Shown here in pieces: positions 1-7,800 of a stretch of 64,000 nt of DNA (within the stretch, counting starts at the first letter, position 1; each line of letters opens with the position of its first letter). The stretch lies in assembly GCA_041675885.1 (NCBI GenBank), contig JBAYSY010000003.1:1-64000 (forward strand), written 5' to 3'. The notes beneath the pieces are model-generated. The model was given only the letters and a program-made list of their open reading frames with translations, was not told the origin of the DNA and did no database searches. A program made the position numbers and the translations under genes. The stretch is from JBAYSY01 sp041675885. Its GTDB lineage: Bacteria > Pseudomonadota > Alphaproteobacteria > Rhodobacterales > Rhodobacteraceae.

Positions 1-995
1 ATGCCGCCGAAGATGTTGACGAGGATGCCCTTCACGTTCGGGTCCGAGGTGATGATCTTGAACGCCTCGGTCACCTTCTCCTTGGTCGCGCCGCCGCCCA
101 CGTCGAGGAAGTTGGCGGGCTCGGCGCCGTAGAGCTTGATGATGTCCATCGTCGCCATGGCCAGCCCGGCGCCGTTCACCATGCAGCCGATCTCGCCATC
201 CAGCGCGATGTAGTTGAGGTCGAATTTCGAGGCGGCGAGTTCCTTCGGGTCCTCCTCGGTCTCGTCGCGCAGGCTGAGGATATCGGCGTGGCGGTAAAGC
301 GCGTTGCCGTCGAAGCCCATCTTGCAGTCGAGCGCCTTGAGGTCGCCGTCGGTGGTGACGATCAGCGGGTTGATCTCCAGCATCTCGGCGTCCTTCTCGG
401 TGAACAGCCGGTAGAGCTTGGTCACCAGATCGACGCATTGCTTGACCTGCCTGCCCTCCAGCCCCAGCGAGAACGCCACCCGGCGGCCGTGGAAGCCCTG
501 GATGCCGGTCGCGGGGTCGATGCTGAACGACAGGATCTTCTCGGGCGTGGCGGCGGCCACCTCCTCGATGTCCATGCCCCCTTCGGTCGAGACAACGAAG
601 CTGATGCGTGAGGTCTGCCGGTCCACCAGCAGCGCGAGGTAAAGCTCGCGCGAGATGTCGGAACCGTCCTCGATATAGATGCGGTTGACCTGCTTGCCCG
701 CCGGGCCGGTCTGATGCGTGACCAGGGTGCGGCCCAGCATCTGGTTGGCCATCTCGGCCGCCTCGCCGACCGATTTCGCCAGCCGCACGCCGCCCTTCTC
801 GCCCGCGACGGCCTCCTTGAACTTGCCCTTGCCGCGGCCGCCCGCGTGGATCTGGGCCTTCACCACCCAGAGCGGCCCGTCAAGCTCGCCCGCCGCCGCC
901 TTCGCCTCTTCGGCGCGCAGCACGACACGGCCGTCCGACACCGGCACGCCGTAGCTGTGCAGCAGGGCCTTGGCCTGGTATTCGTGGATGTTCAT
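1..995 (-). CDS. sucC: Succinyl-CoA synthetase (ADP-forming) beta subunit, partial
   Basis: Beta subunit of the TCA-cycle enzyme that interconverts succinyl-CoA and succinate with formation of ATP or GTP; it works with SucD in the cytoplasm. The gene begins MNIHEYQAKALLHSYGVP, the usual SucC start, followed by an ATP-grasp domain (KAQIHAGGRGKGKFK, nucleotide-binding lysine and glycine-rich loop). The metal and phosphate region (LEINPLIV) and the start of the C-terminal domain (GGGATKEKV, then ILVNIFGG) are visible. The ATG lies at 993-995. The window edge removes about the last 65 residues of a roughly 397-residue family. A doubled palindrome lies about 110 bp upstream. mdh lies upstream on the same strand, with an unrelated lipoprotein gene between them. 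Confidence 0.96.
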   Translation of the reverse strand, partial: MNIHEYQAKALLHSYGVPVSDGRVVLRAEEAKAAAGELDGPLWVVKAQIHAGGRGKGKFKEAVAGEKGGVRLAKSVGEAAEMANQMLGRTLVTHQTGPAGKQVNRIYIEDGSDISRELYLALLVDRQTSRISFVVSTEGGMDIEEVAAATPEKILSFSIDPATGIQGFHGRRVAFSLGLEGRQVKQCVDLVTKLYRLFTEKDAEMLEINPLIVTTDGDLKALDCKMGFDGNALYRHADILSLRDETEEDPKELAASKFDLNYIALDGEIGCMVNGAGLAMATMDIIKLYGAEPANFLDVGGGATKEKVTEAFKIITSDPNVKGILVNIFGG

Positions 996-1332
996 CGCAT
1001 CTGTCCCATCGCTTCGGAATTTCCGGCTTCATGCCACAGGACGCCGCACGGAGAAACGGTTATCCGCCCGTGGCAGGGGGTTTCCGCCGAAAAATCCACA
1101 CTTGTGATCACACCTAAAAATTGTGTGATCACAAAATGCGGAAAGCCGGTGCGGGAAAGGCTTTGCGGCCGGGTGTGCGGCTGGTGGAGGCGGGTGATTC
1201 GCGTCCCGGTGTCGGGTGGGGAGTAGCGCGAAGGGTGTGGCGCGAGGCGGTGCGGACTCCGGCTCGGAAGCCGCGATTGTGAGGATTCATGGAAAGGACG
1301 GGGAAGAAAAGCTCAGGGGGCAGCTTCGTGGG
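996..1332. other. Intergenic region upstream of sucC
   Basis: No gene is supported here. The stretch holds the sucC leader (a weak GGGACAG ribosome-binding site just before the ATG) and the doubled palindrome at 1102-1134. The remainder, 1140-1332, is GC-rich sequence with no hairpin or reading frame I can defend. Confidence 0.6.
1102..1134. promoter_or_regulatory. Doubled TGTGATCACA palindrome, probable operator of sucC
   Basis: A perfect 12-bp inverted repeat, TTGTGATCACAC (1102-1113) and GTGTGATCACAA (1123-1134), separated by the AT-rich spacer CTAAAAATT. Each arm itself contains the 10-bp palindrome TGTGATCACA, at 1103-1112 and 1124-1133, so the two centres are exactly 21 bp apart, about two helical turns. 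That geometry suits two dimers bound on one DNA face. The site lies about 110 bp before the sucC start. The same 10-mer occurs once before kynU (61323-61332). The regulator is unknown; the spacing does not match Crp or FNR sites. Confidence 0.7.
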
Positions 1333-1983
1333 TTAACTCCCCCGCTTGAAATCAATGGCATAAAGCGTTTCTTCGACGGTGAGTTCATCTGCAAACTTCT
1401 TGTCTGTTGGCTTTACTCTGCCTTTGACCTCATCCAACCACCCCAACACCGCCTCGATCCTGCCCTCGGTCACCCGCTCGTCGGTGATCTCCAGCACCAC
1501 CGACAGCAGTTCCACCCCCGGCCCGAACACCGCCGCCAGATCGTCCGGGTCCACCCGCCGCACCGTCGCCGGGTCGGTCACATCGTCGAACGTCACCAGC
1601 AGCGGGATGGCGTTCCCCGTCAGCACCACCGCCCCGGTCTGCTTCGGGATACGCCCCAGCCATTCGCCCCGCCGCATTCCCGCGAACCTGTCGCGCGCGG
1701 CCCGGTAGAAGCGTTCCTCGGACCCGCCGAGCAGCGCGAACAGATAGCGGCCGGGTGCGACCTCGACCACCGCCGCTTCGCCCCGGAGCCTGTATTCAAC
1801 CTCGTTGTCGATGGCGGGGAGCCGCCCGAACCGTGCGACAACCTCGACGACGGCGGACCCCGACCTTTCGCCCTCGGGCGTCTCGACCGTCACCGTGGTC
1901 TTCTGCCGCCACTCGTGCCGGTCGCGGCAGCCCGAAACCGCGAGGGCGATCAGCAGCAGGGCGAAAAGGCGGAACAGGGTCAT
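1333..1983 (-). CDS. Putative lipoprotein of unknown function
   Basis: About 216 residues from the ATG at 1981-1983. The start is chosen because it gives a clean lipoprotein signal: MTLFRLF, a hydrophobic run, then AVSGC with the lipidated Cys at residue 19. Longer upstream starts would bury the signal. The mature part is soluble, charged and rich in Val and Glu, with no membrane span and no motif I recognise. Its C-terminal half (about 140-216) looks alpha/beta. It sits between mdh and sucC on the same strand, which does not inform its function. It is probably anchored in the inner or outer membrane facing the periplasm. Confidence 0.7.
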   Translation of the reverse strand: MTLFRLFALLLIALAVSGCRDRHEWRQKTTVTVETPEGERSGSAVVEVVARFGRLPAIDNEVEYRLRGEAAVVEVAPGRYLFALLGGSEERFYRAARDRFAGMRRGEWLGRIPKQTGAVVLTGNAIPLLVTFDDVTDPATVRRVDPDDLAAVFGPGVELLSVVLEITDERVTEGRIEAVLGWLDEVKGRVKPTDKKFADELTVEETLYAIDFKRGS

Positions 1984-2147
1984 GCGGCGGGCCTTCACAC
2001 TGGCAATCCGGCACTCTCGAAAACAACCCGAGGCAGAGCGGCGCCCGAAGGTCGGCCACCGGCGCGGTAAAGACAAGCGGGAATATGCCGCATGGCCCGG
2101 CCATGCGCCGCGCGGCCCGGCGGGGCCGCACGGCGGAGTGTCGCGGC

Positions 2148-3110
2148 TCAGGCCAGCGAGGGGTCGATGCCCTTGCAGGCTTCGACGAGGCCCTTCACCG
2201 CGTCGACCGACTTCTGGAACATCGCCTGTTCGTCGGCATTAAGCTTGATGTCGGCGATCCGCTCGATGCCCCCGGCGCCGATCACGGTCGGCACGCCGAC
2301 ATACATGCCGTCCAGCCCGAACTCGCCGTTGCAATACGCGGCACAGGGCAGCAGGCGCTTCTGGTCCTTGAGGTAGCTTTCCGCCATCTCGATCGCCGAG
2401 GTCGCGGGGGCGTAGAAGGCCGAGCCGGTCTTCAAGAGCCCGACGATCTCGGCCCCGCCGTCGCGGGTGCGCTGCACGATCCCGTCCAGCTTCTCCTGCG
2501 TGGTCCAGCCCATGGCGACCAGATCCGGCAGCGGAATCCCCGCGACGGTGGAGTAGCGCACCAGCGGCACCATCGTGTCGCCATGGCCGCCCAGCACGAA
2601 GGCGGTCACGTCGCGCATCGACACCCCGAACTCGACCGAGAGGAAATGCCGGAACCGGGCGGAGTCGAGCACCCCCGCCATGCCCACCACCTTCGCATGC
2701 GGCAGGCCCGAGAACTCGCGCAGCGCCCAGACCATGGCGTCGAGCGGGTTGGTGATGCAGATCACGAAGGCGTTCGGGGCATGGGCGGCGATGCCCTCGC
2801 CCACCGACTTCATGACCTTGAGGTTGATGCCCAGCAGGTCGTCGCGGCTCATGCCCGGCTTGCGCGGCACGCCCGCGGTGACGATGCACACATCGGCGCC
2901 CGCGATGTCGGCGTAGTCGTTGGCGCCCTTCAGCCCCGCGTCGAACCCTTCGGAGGGCCCCGACTGCGCGATGTCGAGCGCCTTGCCCTGCGGCACGCCC
3001 TCGGCGATGTCGAACAGCACGATGTCGCCGAGTTCCTTGATCGCGGCGAGATGGGCGAGCGTGCCGCCGATCTGCCCCGCGCCGATCAGTGCGATCCTGG
3101 GTCTGGCCAT
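2148..3110 (-). CDS. mdh: Malate dehydrogenase
   Basis: NAD-dependent oxidation of malate to oxaloacetate in the TCA cycle. The 320-residue length is normal for the LDH-like MDH group. The N-terminus MARPRIALIGAGQIGGT carries the Rossmann GxGxxG. The substrate-binding arginine loop appears as VPRKPGMSRDD, the ITNPLDAMVW segment follows, and the catalytic histidine is in LGGHGDTMVPL. The ATG at 3108-3110 is preferred over a codon three residues upstream because it starts exactly at the family N-terminus. The gene lies upstream of the lipoprotein gene and sucC on the same strand, a TCA-cycle grouping usual in this family of bacteria. Confidence 0.97.
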   Translation of the reverse strand: MARPRIALIGAGQIGGTLAHLAAIKELGDIVLFDIAEGVPQGKALDIAQSGPSEGFDAGLKGANDYADIAGADVCIVTAGVPRKPGMSRDDLLGINLKVMKSVGEGIAAHAPNAFVICITNPLDAMVWALREFSGLPHAKVVGMAGVLDSARFRHFLSVEFGVSMRDVTAFVLGGHGDTMVPLVRYSTVAGIPLPDLVAMGWTTQEKLDGIVQRTRDGGAEIVGLLKTGSAFYAPATSAIEMAESYLKDQKRLLPCAAYCNGEFGLDGMYVGVPTVIGAGGIERIADIKLNADEQAMFQKSVDAVKGLVEACKGIDPSLA

Positions 3111-3351
3111 GGTTTCCACTCCGGTATCAGGTTTGTGAATGACGCGGGATGCGTAGTCTCTTGCCGGGCGCCGCGCAAGGGCGTCGCCGCCCCCCGGGGC
3201 GGCCTTCCGGCGCCTGCCGGGCGATGTTTGCGCTAAAAGCCCGGGCGGACGGCCCGGCGCGGGGCCGAAGGGCGGCGGGCCGTGGCGTGGGGCGAATCTG
3301 TTCCGGTCCGCGATGCCGGGGCAGGCGCCGGTGGGGCCGCCGGGCGGTCTG

Positions 3352-3675
3352 TCAGGCCATCACCACGTCGGCGACCTCGTACATCACCGGCTCGAACCGA
3401 GAGCACAGCGCGGCGATGCGCCGGTTGCGCTCGCGCATTTCGGAGGTGCGCAGCATCGCCTGGAAATCCTCGCGCCGGTCCCAGCGCGAATAGTTGGCGA
3501 TCCGGGTCTGGGCGTCGTTCACATGCAGCGCCGCGGCGATGAAGCCGGGCTGGTGGCGGATGAACTTGTCGTAAGCCTCGCGCAGCTCGTCGAGCAGGTC
3601 GGCGCAGGTGCCCGGCGTCATCTCGAAGGTGGTGATGACCGTCTGGCCGGTGAAATCGGGGGTGATCTGAACCAT
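3352..3675 (-). CDS. Antibiotic biosynthesis monooxygenase (ABM)-fold protein
   Basis: A 107-residue protein that fits the dimeric alpha/beta-barrel ABM family: an N-terminal strand (QTVITTFEMTPGT), a helix (DLLDELREAYDKFIRHQPGF), central strands with IANYSRWDRREDFQAML, and a C-terminal helix. The start at 3673-3675 is set by a near-perfect Shine-Dalgarno, AAAGGAGG, about 8 nt upstream. Members are small heme- or quinol-modifying monooxygenases, or proteins of unknown activity; the substrate here cannot be inferred. It lies downstream of soxH on the same strand, about 200 bp away and behind a strong hairpin, so it is probably a separate transcription unit. Confidence 0.75.
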   Translation of the reverse strand: MVQITPDFTGQTVITTFEMTPGTCADLLDELREAYDKFIRHQPGFIAAALHVNDAQTRIANYSRWDRREDFQAMLRTSEMRERNRRIAALCSRFEPVMYEVADVVMA

Positions 3676-3775
3676 GGTCTGGCCTCCTTTCCTGCCAGTG
3701 TGCCACAGATCGGCGGCTGTTGGCAGCGGGGAGAAAACAAATATTTCAGCTATGTCGGAAGGGCGTGTCGGCCGC

Positions 3776-3807
3776 TGCCCGGGCCGCTGGCGCGGCAGTC
3801 CCGGGCA
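3776..3807 (-). terminator. GC-rich hairpin after soxH, probable sox operon terminator
   Basis: Outer arms TGCCCGGG (3776-3783) and CCCGGGCA (3800-3807) enclose a second stem, CCGC (3784-3787) with GCGG (3792-3795). It lies about 75-105 bp beyond the soxH stop. There is no U-run, so factor-independent termination would be weak; it may instead protect the 3' end of the mRNA. Confidence 0.5.
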
Positions 3808-3880
3808 AGGGGGCGCTGTGCCAGGCGGGCCGGTTTCCAGTCGGCCAGCACGGCTTGCGGGCAGGGCCATCCTGCGCCGT

Positions 3881-4825
3881 TCACTCGAACTCCATCTCGG
3901 CGAAGACCATCCCCGCGTTGCGGGTCGCCAGTTCGTCGAAAGTGTCGAGATGCGACCAGCGCGACTGATCGACGTAATAGGCCCCCGTAAGGTCGCCGCC
4001 TTCGTCCAGATGCACGGCGATCTTCTCGCGCAGGTCCAGCAGGTAGTCGCGGGTGTAGCGCGTGACCTGTGCCAGACTGGTCGGGTGGCCGTGGCCGGGG
4101 ATGATCCATGTCGGGTTCAAGGGCGCGAAGGCCGTGTCCCATGTCTCGATCCAGCAGGAGGTGCAGGTGTTGTCGAACAGCGGCAGCATCCGTTCGTGAA
4201 AGGCGATGTCGCCCGCGATCATCATCGACCATTCGGGAATCCAGACCTGCGTGTCGCCCGGGCTGTGCGCCGGGCCGAGGTACAGCACCTCGACCGTGAC
4301 GCCGCCCATCTCGATCACATGGCGGTCGGTGAAGGTCTCGGTCGGGCCCATCGGCACCGTGCCCTCGGCATTCTCGCGCGCGTAGTTCTGCAACGAGGCC
4401 AGCGACTGGCCCGCGCTTTTCTCGAACTCGGCCGCCGCATCGACATGGCCCAGCACCGGCACACCCTGTCCGATCCAGTAGTTGTTGCCGAGCATGGCGT
4501 GGCCCTGCCCGTTTTCGTTCACCACGATGCGCACCGGCTGGTCGGTCACGGCGCGGATCTCGGCGTGGAGCGCCTCGGCCAGCCTGTAGGACGCACCCGA
4601 GTTGACCACGATCACCCCGTCGCCGGTGACGATGAAGCTCAGGTTGTTGTTGTGGCCCGCGTTCTCGTAGGTCGGCGGTGCGGTGGCGCCGATGGCGGTG
4701 AAGACATGCGGGATCACCTCGACCGGCTTGTTGTAAAGCACCGACTGCGGATATTTGTCGGGAATGTCCTCGGAGGCCATGGCGGCCCCGGCGAAACAGA
4801 TCAGAACAAGTGCCGCGCGGATCAT
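3881..4825 (-). CDS. soxH: SoxH, metallo-beta-lactamase-fold protein of the sox cluster
   Basis: A 314-residue exported protein (signal peptide about 1-17, AGAAMASED) with a metallo-beta-lactamase fold; SoxH is not essential for thiosulfate oxidation in Paracoccus and its reaction is unknown. The usual HxHxDH zinc motif is replaced by NENGQGH at 103-109, keeping only the last His. His187 (GPAHSPGD), Asp206 (IAGDIAF) and His245/247 (IPGHGHP) remain. A Cys pair, CTSC, lies at 221-224. The gene closes the soxXYZABCDEFGH series and its start overlaps the soxG stop by 4 bp. Identity rests on position plus fold. Confidence 0.85.
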   Translation of the reverse strand: MIRAALVLICFAGAAMASEDIPDKYPQSVLYNKPVEVIPHVFTAIGATAPPTYENAGHNNNLSFIVTGDGVIVVNSGASYRLAEALHAEIRAVTDQPVRIVVNENGQGHAMLGNNYWIGQGVPVLGHVDAAAEFEKSAGQSLASLQNYARENAEGTVPMGPTETFTDRHVIEMGGVTVEVLYLGPAHSPGDTQVWIPEWSMMIAGDIAFHERMLPLFDNTCTSCWIETWDTAFAPLNPTWIIPGHGHPTSLAQVTRYTRDYLLDLREKIAVHLDEGGDLTGAYYVDQSRWSHLDTFDELATRNAGMVFAEMEFE

Positions 4826-5730
4826 GCCAGCCCCTCCTTGAAACGGTATGCATCACCCATGCGCTCGACCCGGCCCAGCCCGCCGCCGGGCAGGTGATAG
4901 CCGATCAGCGGCACCCCGCTGTCGGCCAGTTCCGCCATCAGCGCGGCGCGGGTCTGCGCCGCCATCCCGGGGTCGTCGTCCGAGGACACCGGGCGGGCCG
5001 GTTGCTCGAAGGCCAGATGCGGGTTGGCGATCGCGTCGCCCACCACCATCACCGCCTCGGTGCCCGTGCCGATCCGAAAGCCCATATGCCCCGGGGTATG
5101 GCCCGGCAGCAGCCGCGCGGTGACGCCGGGCACGACCTCGTCGCCATCCTCGATCAATGCCAGCCGCCCCTCCAGCGCCTCCAGCCGCCGGACCGCACCC
5201 ACGACGAAGCTTTGACGATCCTCGGCGATGGACTCCAGCGTCGCGGGGTCCATCCAGTAGTCGAACTCGGTCCGACCGATCAGATGCTCGGCCCCGGCGA
5301 ACAGCGGTTCGTCGAAATCGTCCAGCAGGCCCCAGATGTGATCGGGGTGGCCATGGGTCAGCACCACATGGGTGACATCCTCGGGGGCAAGCCCCACGGC
5401 GTCCAGCGCCTCCACGATCTTCCCGGCGGTCGGCATGAAATCCGGGCCGGAGCCCGCGTCGAAGAGCACCACCCGACCGCCGTCGCGCAGAAGCGTCAGG
5501 TTGCAGGGTGAGTCGAACTGCGCATCCGGCAGGCCGTGGCGGGCGATCAGGTCGGCCTTCTCATCCTCGGACAGGCTGCCCAGCGCGAAATCCAGCGGCA
5601 GCACCAGGTGGCCGTCGGAAAGCGTCTCGACCTGCATCGCCCCGAGGTTCAGCGTGGTGTGTGCCCAGAGCCGGGCCGGGACCAGCGGCAGGGCCGCGCC
5701 CGCAAGGATGAAGTGACGGCGGGAAAGCAT
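4822..5730 (-). CDS. soxG: SoxG, metallo-beta-lactamase-fold hydrolase
   Basis: A 302-residue metallo-beta-lactamase-fold protein with an apparent Tat-type leader (SRRHFILAG, cleavage near residue 24), so it should be periplasmic. Unlike its neighbour SoxH it keeps the full binuclear metal motif THGHPDH (His126, His128, Asp130, His131), His211 (PGHTPGH) and Asp232 (VVGDAIA). The function of SoxG in sulfur oxidation is not settled; the family includes thiol and persulfide hydrolases. It lies between soxF and soxH, separated from soxF by a gap holding a strong hairpin. Confidence 0.85.
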   Translation of the reverse strand: MLSRRHFILAGAALPLVPARLWAHTTLNLGAMQVETLSDGHLVLPLDFALGSLSEDEKADLIARHGLPDAQFDSPCNLTLLRDGGRVVLFDAGSGPDFMPTAGKIVEALDAVGLAPEDVTHVVLTHGHPDHIWGLLDDFDEPLFAGAEHLIGRTEFDYWMDPATLESIAEDRQSFVVGAVRRLEALEGRLALIEDGDEVVPGVTARLLPGHTPGHMGFRIGTGTEAVMVVGDAIANPHLAFEQPARPVSSDDDPGMAAQTRAALMAELADSGVPLIGYHLPGGGLGRVERMGDAYRFKEGLA

Positions 5731-5752
5731 GGCAGGGCTCCGTGAATTGGGC

Positions 5753-5777
5753 GGCGGGCGCGGGAGGGGCGCCCGCC
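5753..5777 (-). other. Intercistronic hairpin soxF-soxG
   Basis: Perfect 9-bp stem GGCGGGCGC (5753-5761) and GCGCCCGCC (5769-5777) with a 7-nt loop, located between the soxF stop and the soxG start. It may act as an RNA processing or stability element, or as a partial terminator that lowers soxGH expression. Confidence 0.6.
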
Positions 5778-5785
5778 GGAAGGGA

Positions 5786-7051
5786 TCAGCCGAACACGTC
5801 GGTGGTGATCCCGTTGAACCAGCCGACCGACTCCTCCCAGGTCAGCTTGCGGGTCTCGGCGTCCTCGCCGGGTTGGCTGATGAAACTTTCGACCGAGGCG
5901 ATCTTTTCCTCGGTCGGCTCGTAGGAGGCGCCGACCTTCACGCCGTCCTCGGTGGCGATCAGCGACCAGCAGGTGTTGGTGTAGCGCGCCGGGAACACCC
6001 GGCTTCCGGTCAGCTCGCCCCGGATCGCCATGGCCGCGACCTTGGCCTGGCTGTTGGCCGAGAACCCCGACTTCGGCATGTCGCCCTGGGCCGAGGCATC
6101 GCCCAGCACCCAGATGTTCCCGTCCGCCCGGGACCGCATGTCGTCGGGGCTTACCGGCGCCCAGCCGCTGTCGTCGGTCAGCCCGGCCAGAGCCGCGATA
6201 TTCCCCGCCCGCTGGCCGGGGATGACGTTGCAGACATCGACCTTTTCGACCGTGCCATCAACCACGACCTCCATCGTGTCGGGCCGCACCTGCACGTTGT
6301 CGCCGCCGAAGTCCGGGCCGATGCGCTCGACCATGCCGGGGTAGTGCTGTTCCCAGCCGTTCTCGAACAGGGTCTGTTTCGAGAAATTCTCCTTGGGGTC
6401 GAGCACGAGGATCTTGGCGGTGGGGTTATGGGTCGTGAGGAAATGCGCCACCATCGAGATCCGTTCATACGGCCCCGGCGGGCAGCGGAACGGGTTCGGC
6501 GGGGCGACCATGGCAAAGCGTCCGCCTTCGGGCATCGCGGCAAGCTGCGCCTTCAGCAGCGCGGCCTGGGTGCCGCCCTTGTAGGCGTGGGGCATCGCGG
6601 TCTGCGCATCCGGCGACCAGCCCTCGATCGAGCCCTCCACGAAGTCGATCCCCGGCGCGATCACCAGCCGGTCGTAGGAGACCCGCCCGCCCGAGGCCAG
6701 CGCCACGCTGCGCGCGTCGCGATCGACCCCGGCGGCAAGGTCGTGGATCACGTTGACGCCGTAATCCGCCGCCAGCCTGGCATAGGTGAAGGCGGTGTTC
6801 TCAAGCTCCCAGAAATCGCCCAGATAGAGGTTCGAGAAGAAACAGGTGTAATAGACCCGCGAGGGTTCGATCAGCACCACATCGACGGCGCCCGCGCTGT
6901 CCTTGGCGATGTAGCGCGCGGCGGTCGCCCCGCCGCAGCCGCCGCCGATCACCACCACCCGTGGCCGCGCCTGCCCCAGCACCATCGGTGCCGACAGTGC
7001 GGCCGCCCCGGCGGCGACCGCGCCGATGAAGGTCCGTCTGTGGATTGTCAT
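5786..7051 (-). CDS. soxF: SoxF, flavoprotein of flavocytochrome c sulfide dehydrogenase type
   Basis: FAD-containing sulfide dehydrogenase subunit that pairs with the cytochrome SoxE in the periplasm. A Tat leader (HRRTFIGA, residues 4-11) is followed by the FAD Rossmann motif VVVIGGGCGGATAA. Cys70 in VYYTCFFSNLYLG matches the cysteine that covalently binds FAD in flavocytochrome c. Cys190 (NPFRCPPGP) and Cys361 (TNTCWSL) match the redox-active disulfide pair. GNIWVLGDAS near 312-320 is the second FAD contact. The 421-residue length is typical. GGACAGGAAG just before the ATG is the ribosome-binding site. Confidence 0.94.
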   Translation of the reverse strand: MTIHRRTFIGAVAAGAAALSAPMVLGQARPRVVVIGGGCGGATAARYIAKDSAGAVDVVLIEPSRVYYTCFFSNLYLGDFWELENTAFTYARLAADYGVNVIHDLAAGVDRDARSVALASGGRVSYDRLVIAPGIDFVEGSIEGWSPDAQTAMPHAYKGGTQAALLKAQLAAMPEGGRFAMVAPPNPFRCPPGPYERISMVAHFLTTHNPTAKILVLDPKENFSKQTLFENGWEQHYPGMVERIGPDFGGDNVQVRPDTMEVVVDGTVEKVDVCNVIPGQRAGNIAALAGLTDDSGWAPVSPDDMRSRADGNIWVLGDASAQGDMPKSGFSANSQAKVAAMAIRGELTGSRVFPARYTNTCWSLIATEDGVKVGASYEPTEEKIASVESFISQPGEDAETRKLTWEESVGWFNGITTDVFG

Positions 7052-7091
7052 CTTCCTGTCCTCCCCTTGGTTGCCGTCGTTGCATCCTGCG

Positions 7092-7799
7092 TCAGTCCAG
7101 CGTCGCGAACCATGCGGCCAGCGCGGCGATCTCCTCGTCGTCCAGCCGTTTGGCCATCATCTGCATCACCGCATGGTCGCGCAGGTCGGCCTTGTAGGCG
7201 TGCATGGCGATCGCGAAATCCTCGGTCGGCCAGCCGGTGATCGAGGGCAGGCCCCGGTCCGATCCGTCGCGCTGGTGGCAGGTGGTGCATTCCGAGGCGA
7301 GGTATTCGCCGTATTCCGCATCGCCCGCGATCTCCAGCACCGCCGGGTCGATCCCCTCCGGCACCCGCCGCGCGGTGGGGGGCGATTCCGGGATGTTCTG
7401 CGGCATGTCGGAAAAGTCGCGCAGCCATGCGATCAGCGCGCCGCGCGCCTCGGGGTCGGCCATGCCGCGATAGTTCATCCGCGTGCCCGGCACCGTGGCC
7501 TGCGGGGCGGCGATATAGCCGTCCAGCGTGTCGGGTGTCCAGCGCAGCCCGTTTTCCCCCATCTGCCGCATGGGGGCCGAATAGCTGACGTCCGCAAGCG
7601 ATCCGGCGGCGCGGCCGAACAGCCCGTTCAGATGCGGGCCGATCCGGTTGAACGCATCTTCGCCGACCATGTGGCAGGCCGAGCACTGGCGGGTGAACAG
7701 CAGCTCGCCCCGGACGCGATCACCGAACTCTTCCGCCGCCGGGGCAGGGGACGCCCCGGTGGCCAGAAGGCCCGCGGATATGATCGCCGCCCGCCGCAT
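7092..7799 (-). CDS. soxE: SoxE, periplasmic c-type cytochrome (dihaem)
   Basis: Cytochrome partner of SoxF. It is 235 residues from the ATG at 7797-7799, with a Sec signal peptide (about 1-22, ending SPAPAAEE). Two haem c sites are seen: CSACH (Cys39, Cys42, His43) in a cytochrome c2-like domain, and CTTCH (Cys171, Cys174, His175) in the C-terminal domain. Methionines such as TRMNYRG may be axial ligands. A TTG codon further upstream would extend the protein into soxD and is less likely. The start is 1 nt from the soxD stop, implying translational coupling. Confidence 0.92.
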   Translation of the reverse strand: MRRAAIISAGLLATGASPAPAAEEFGDRVRGELLFTRQCSACHMVGEDAFNRIGPHLNGLFGRAAGSLADVSYSAPMRQMGENGLRWTPDTLDGYIAAPQATVPGTRMNYRGMADPEARGALIAWLRDFSDMPQNIPESPPTARRVPEGIDPAVLEIAGDAEYGEYLASECTTCHQRDGSDRGLPSITGWPTEDFAIAMHAYKADLRDHAVMQMMAKRLDDEEIAALAAWFATLD

Positions 7800-7800
7800 G

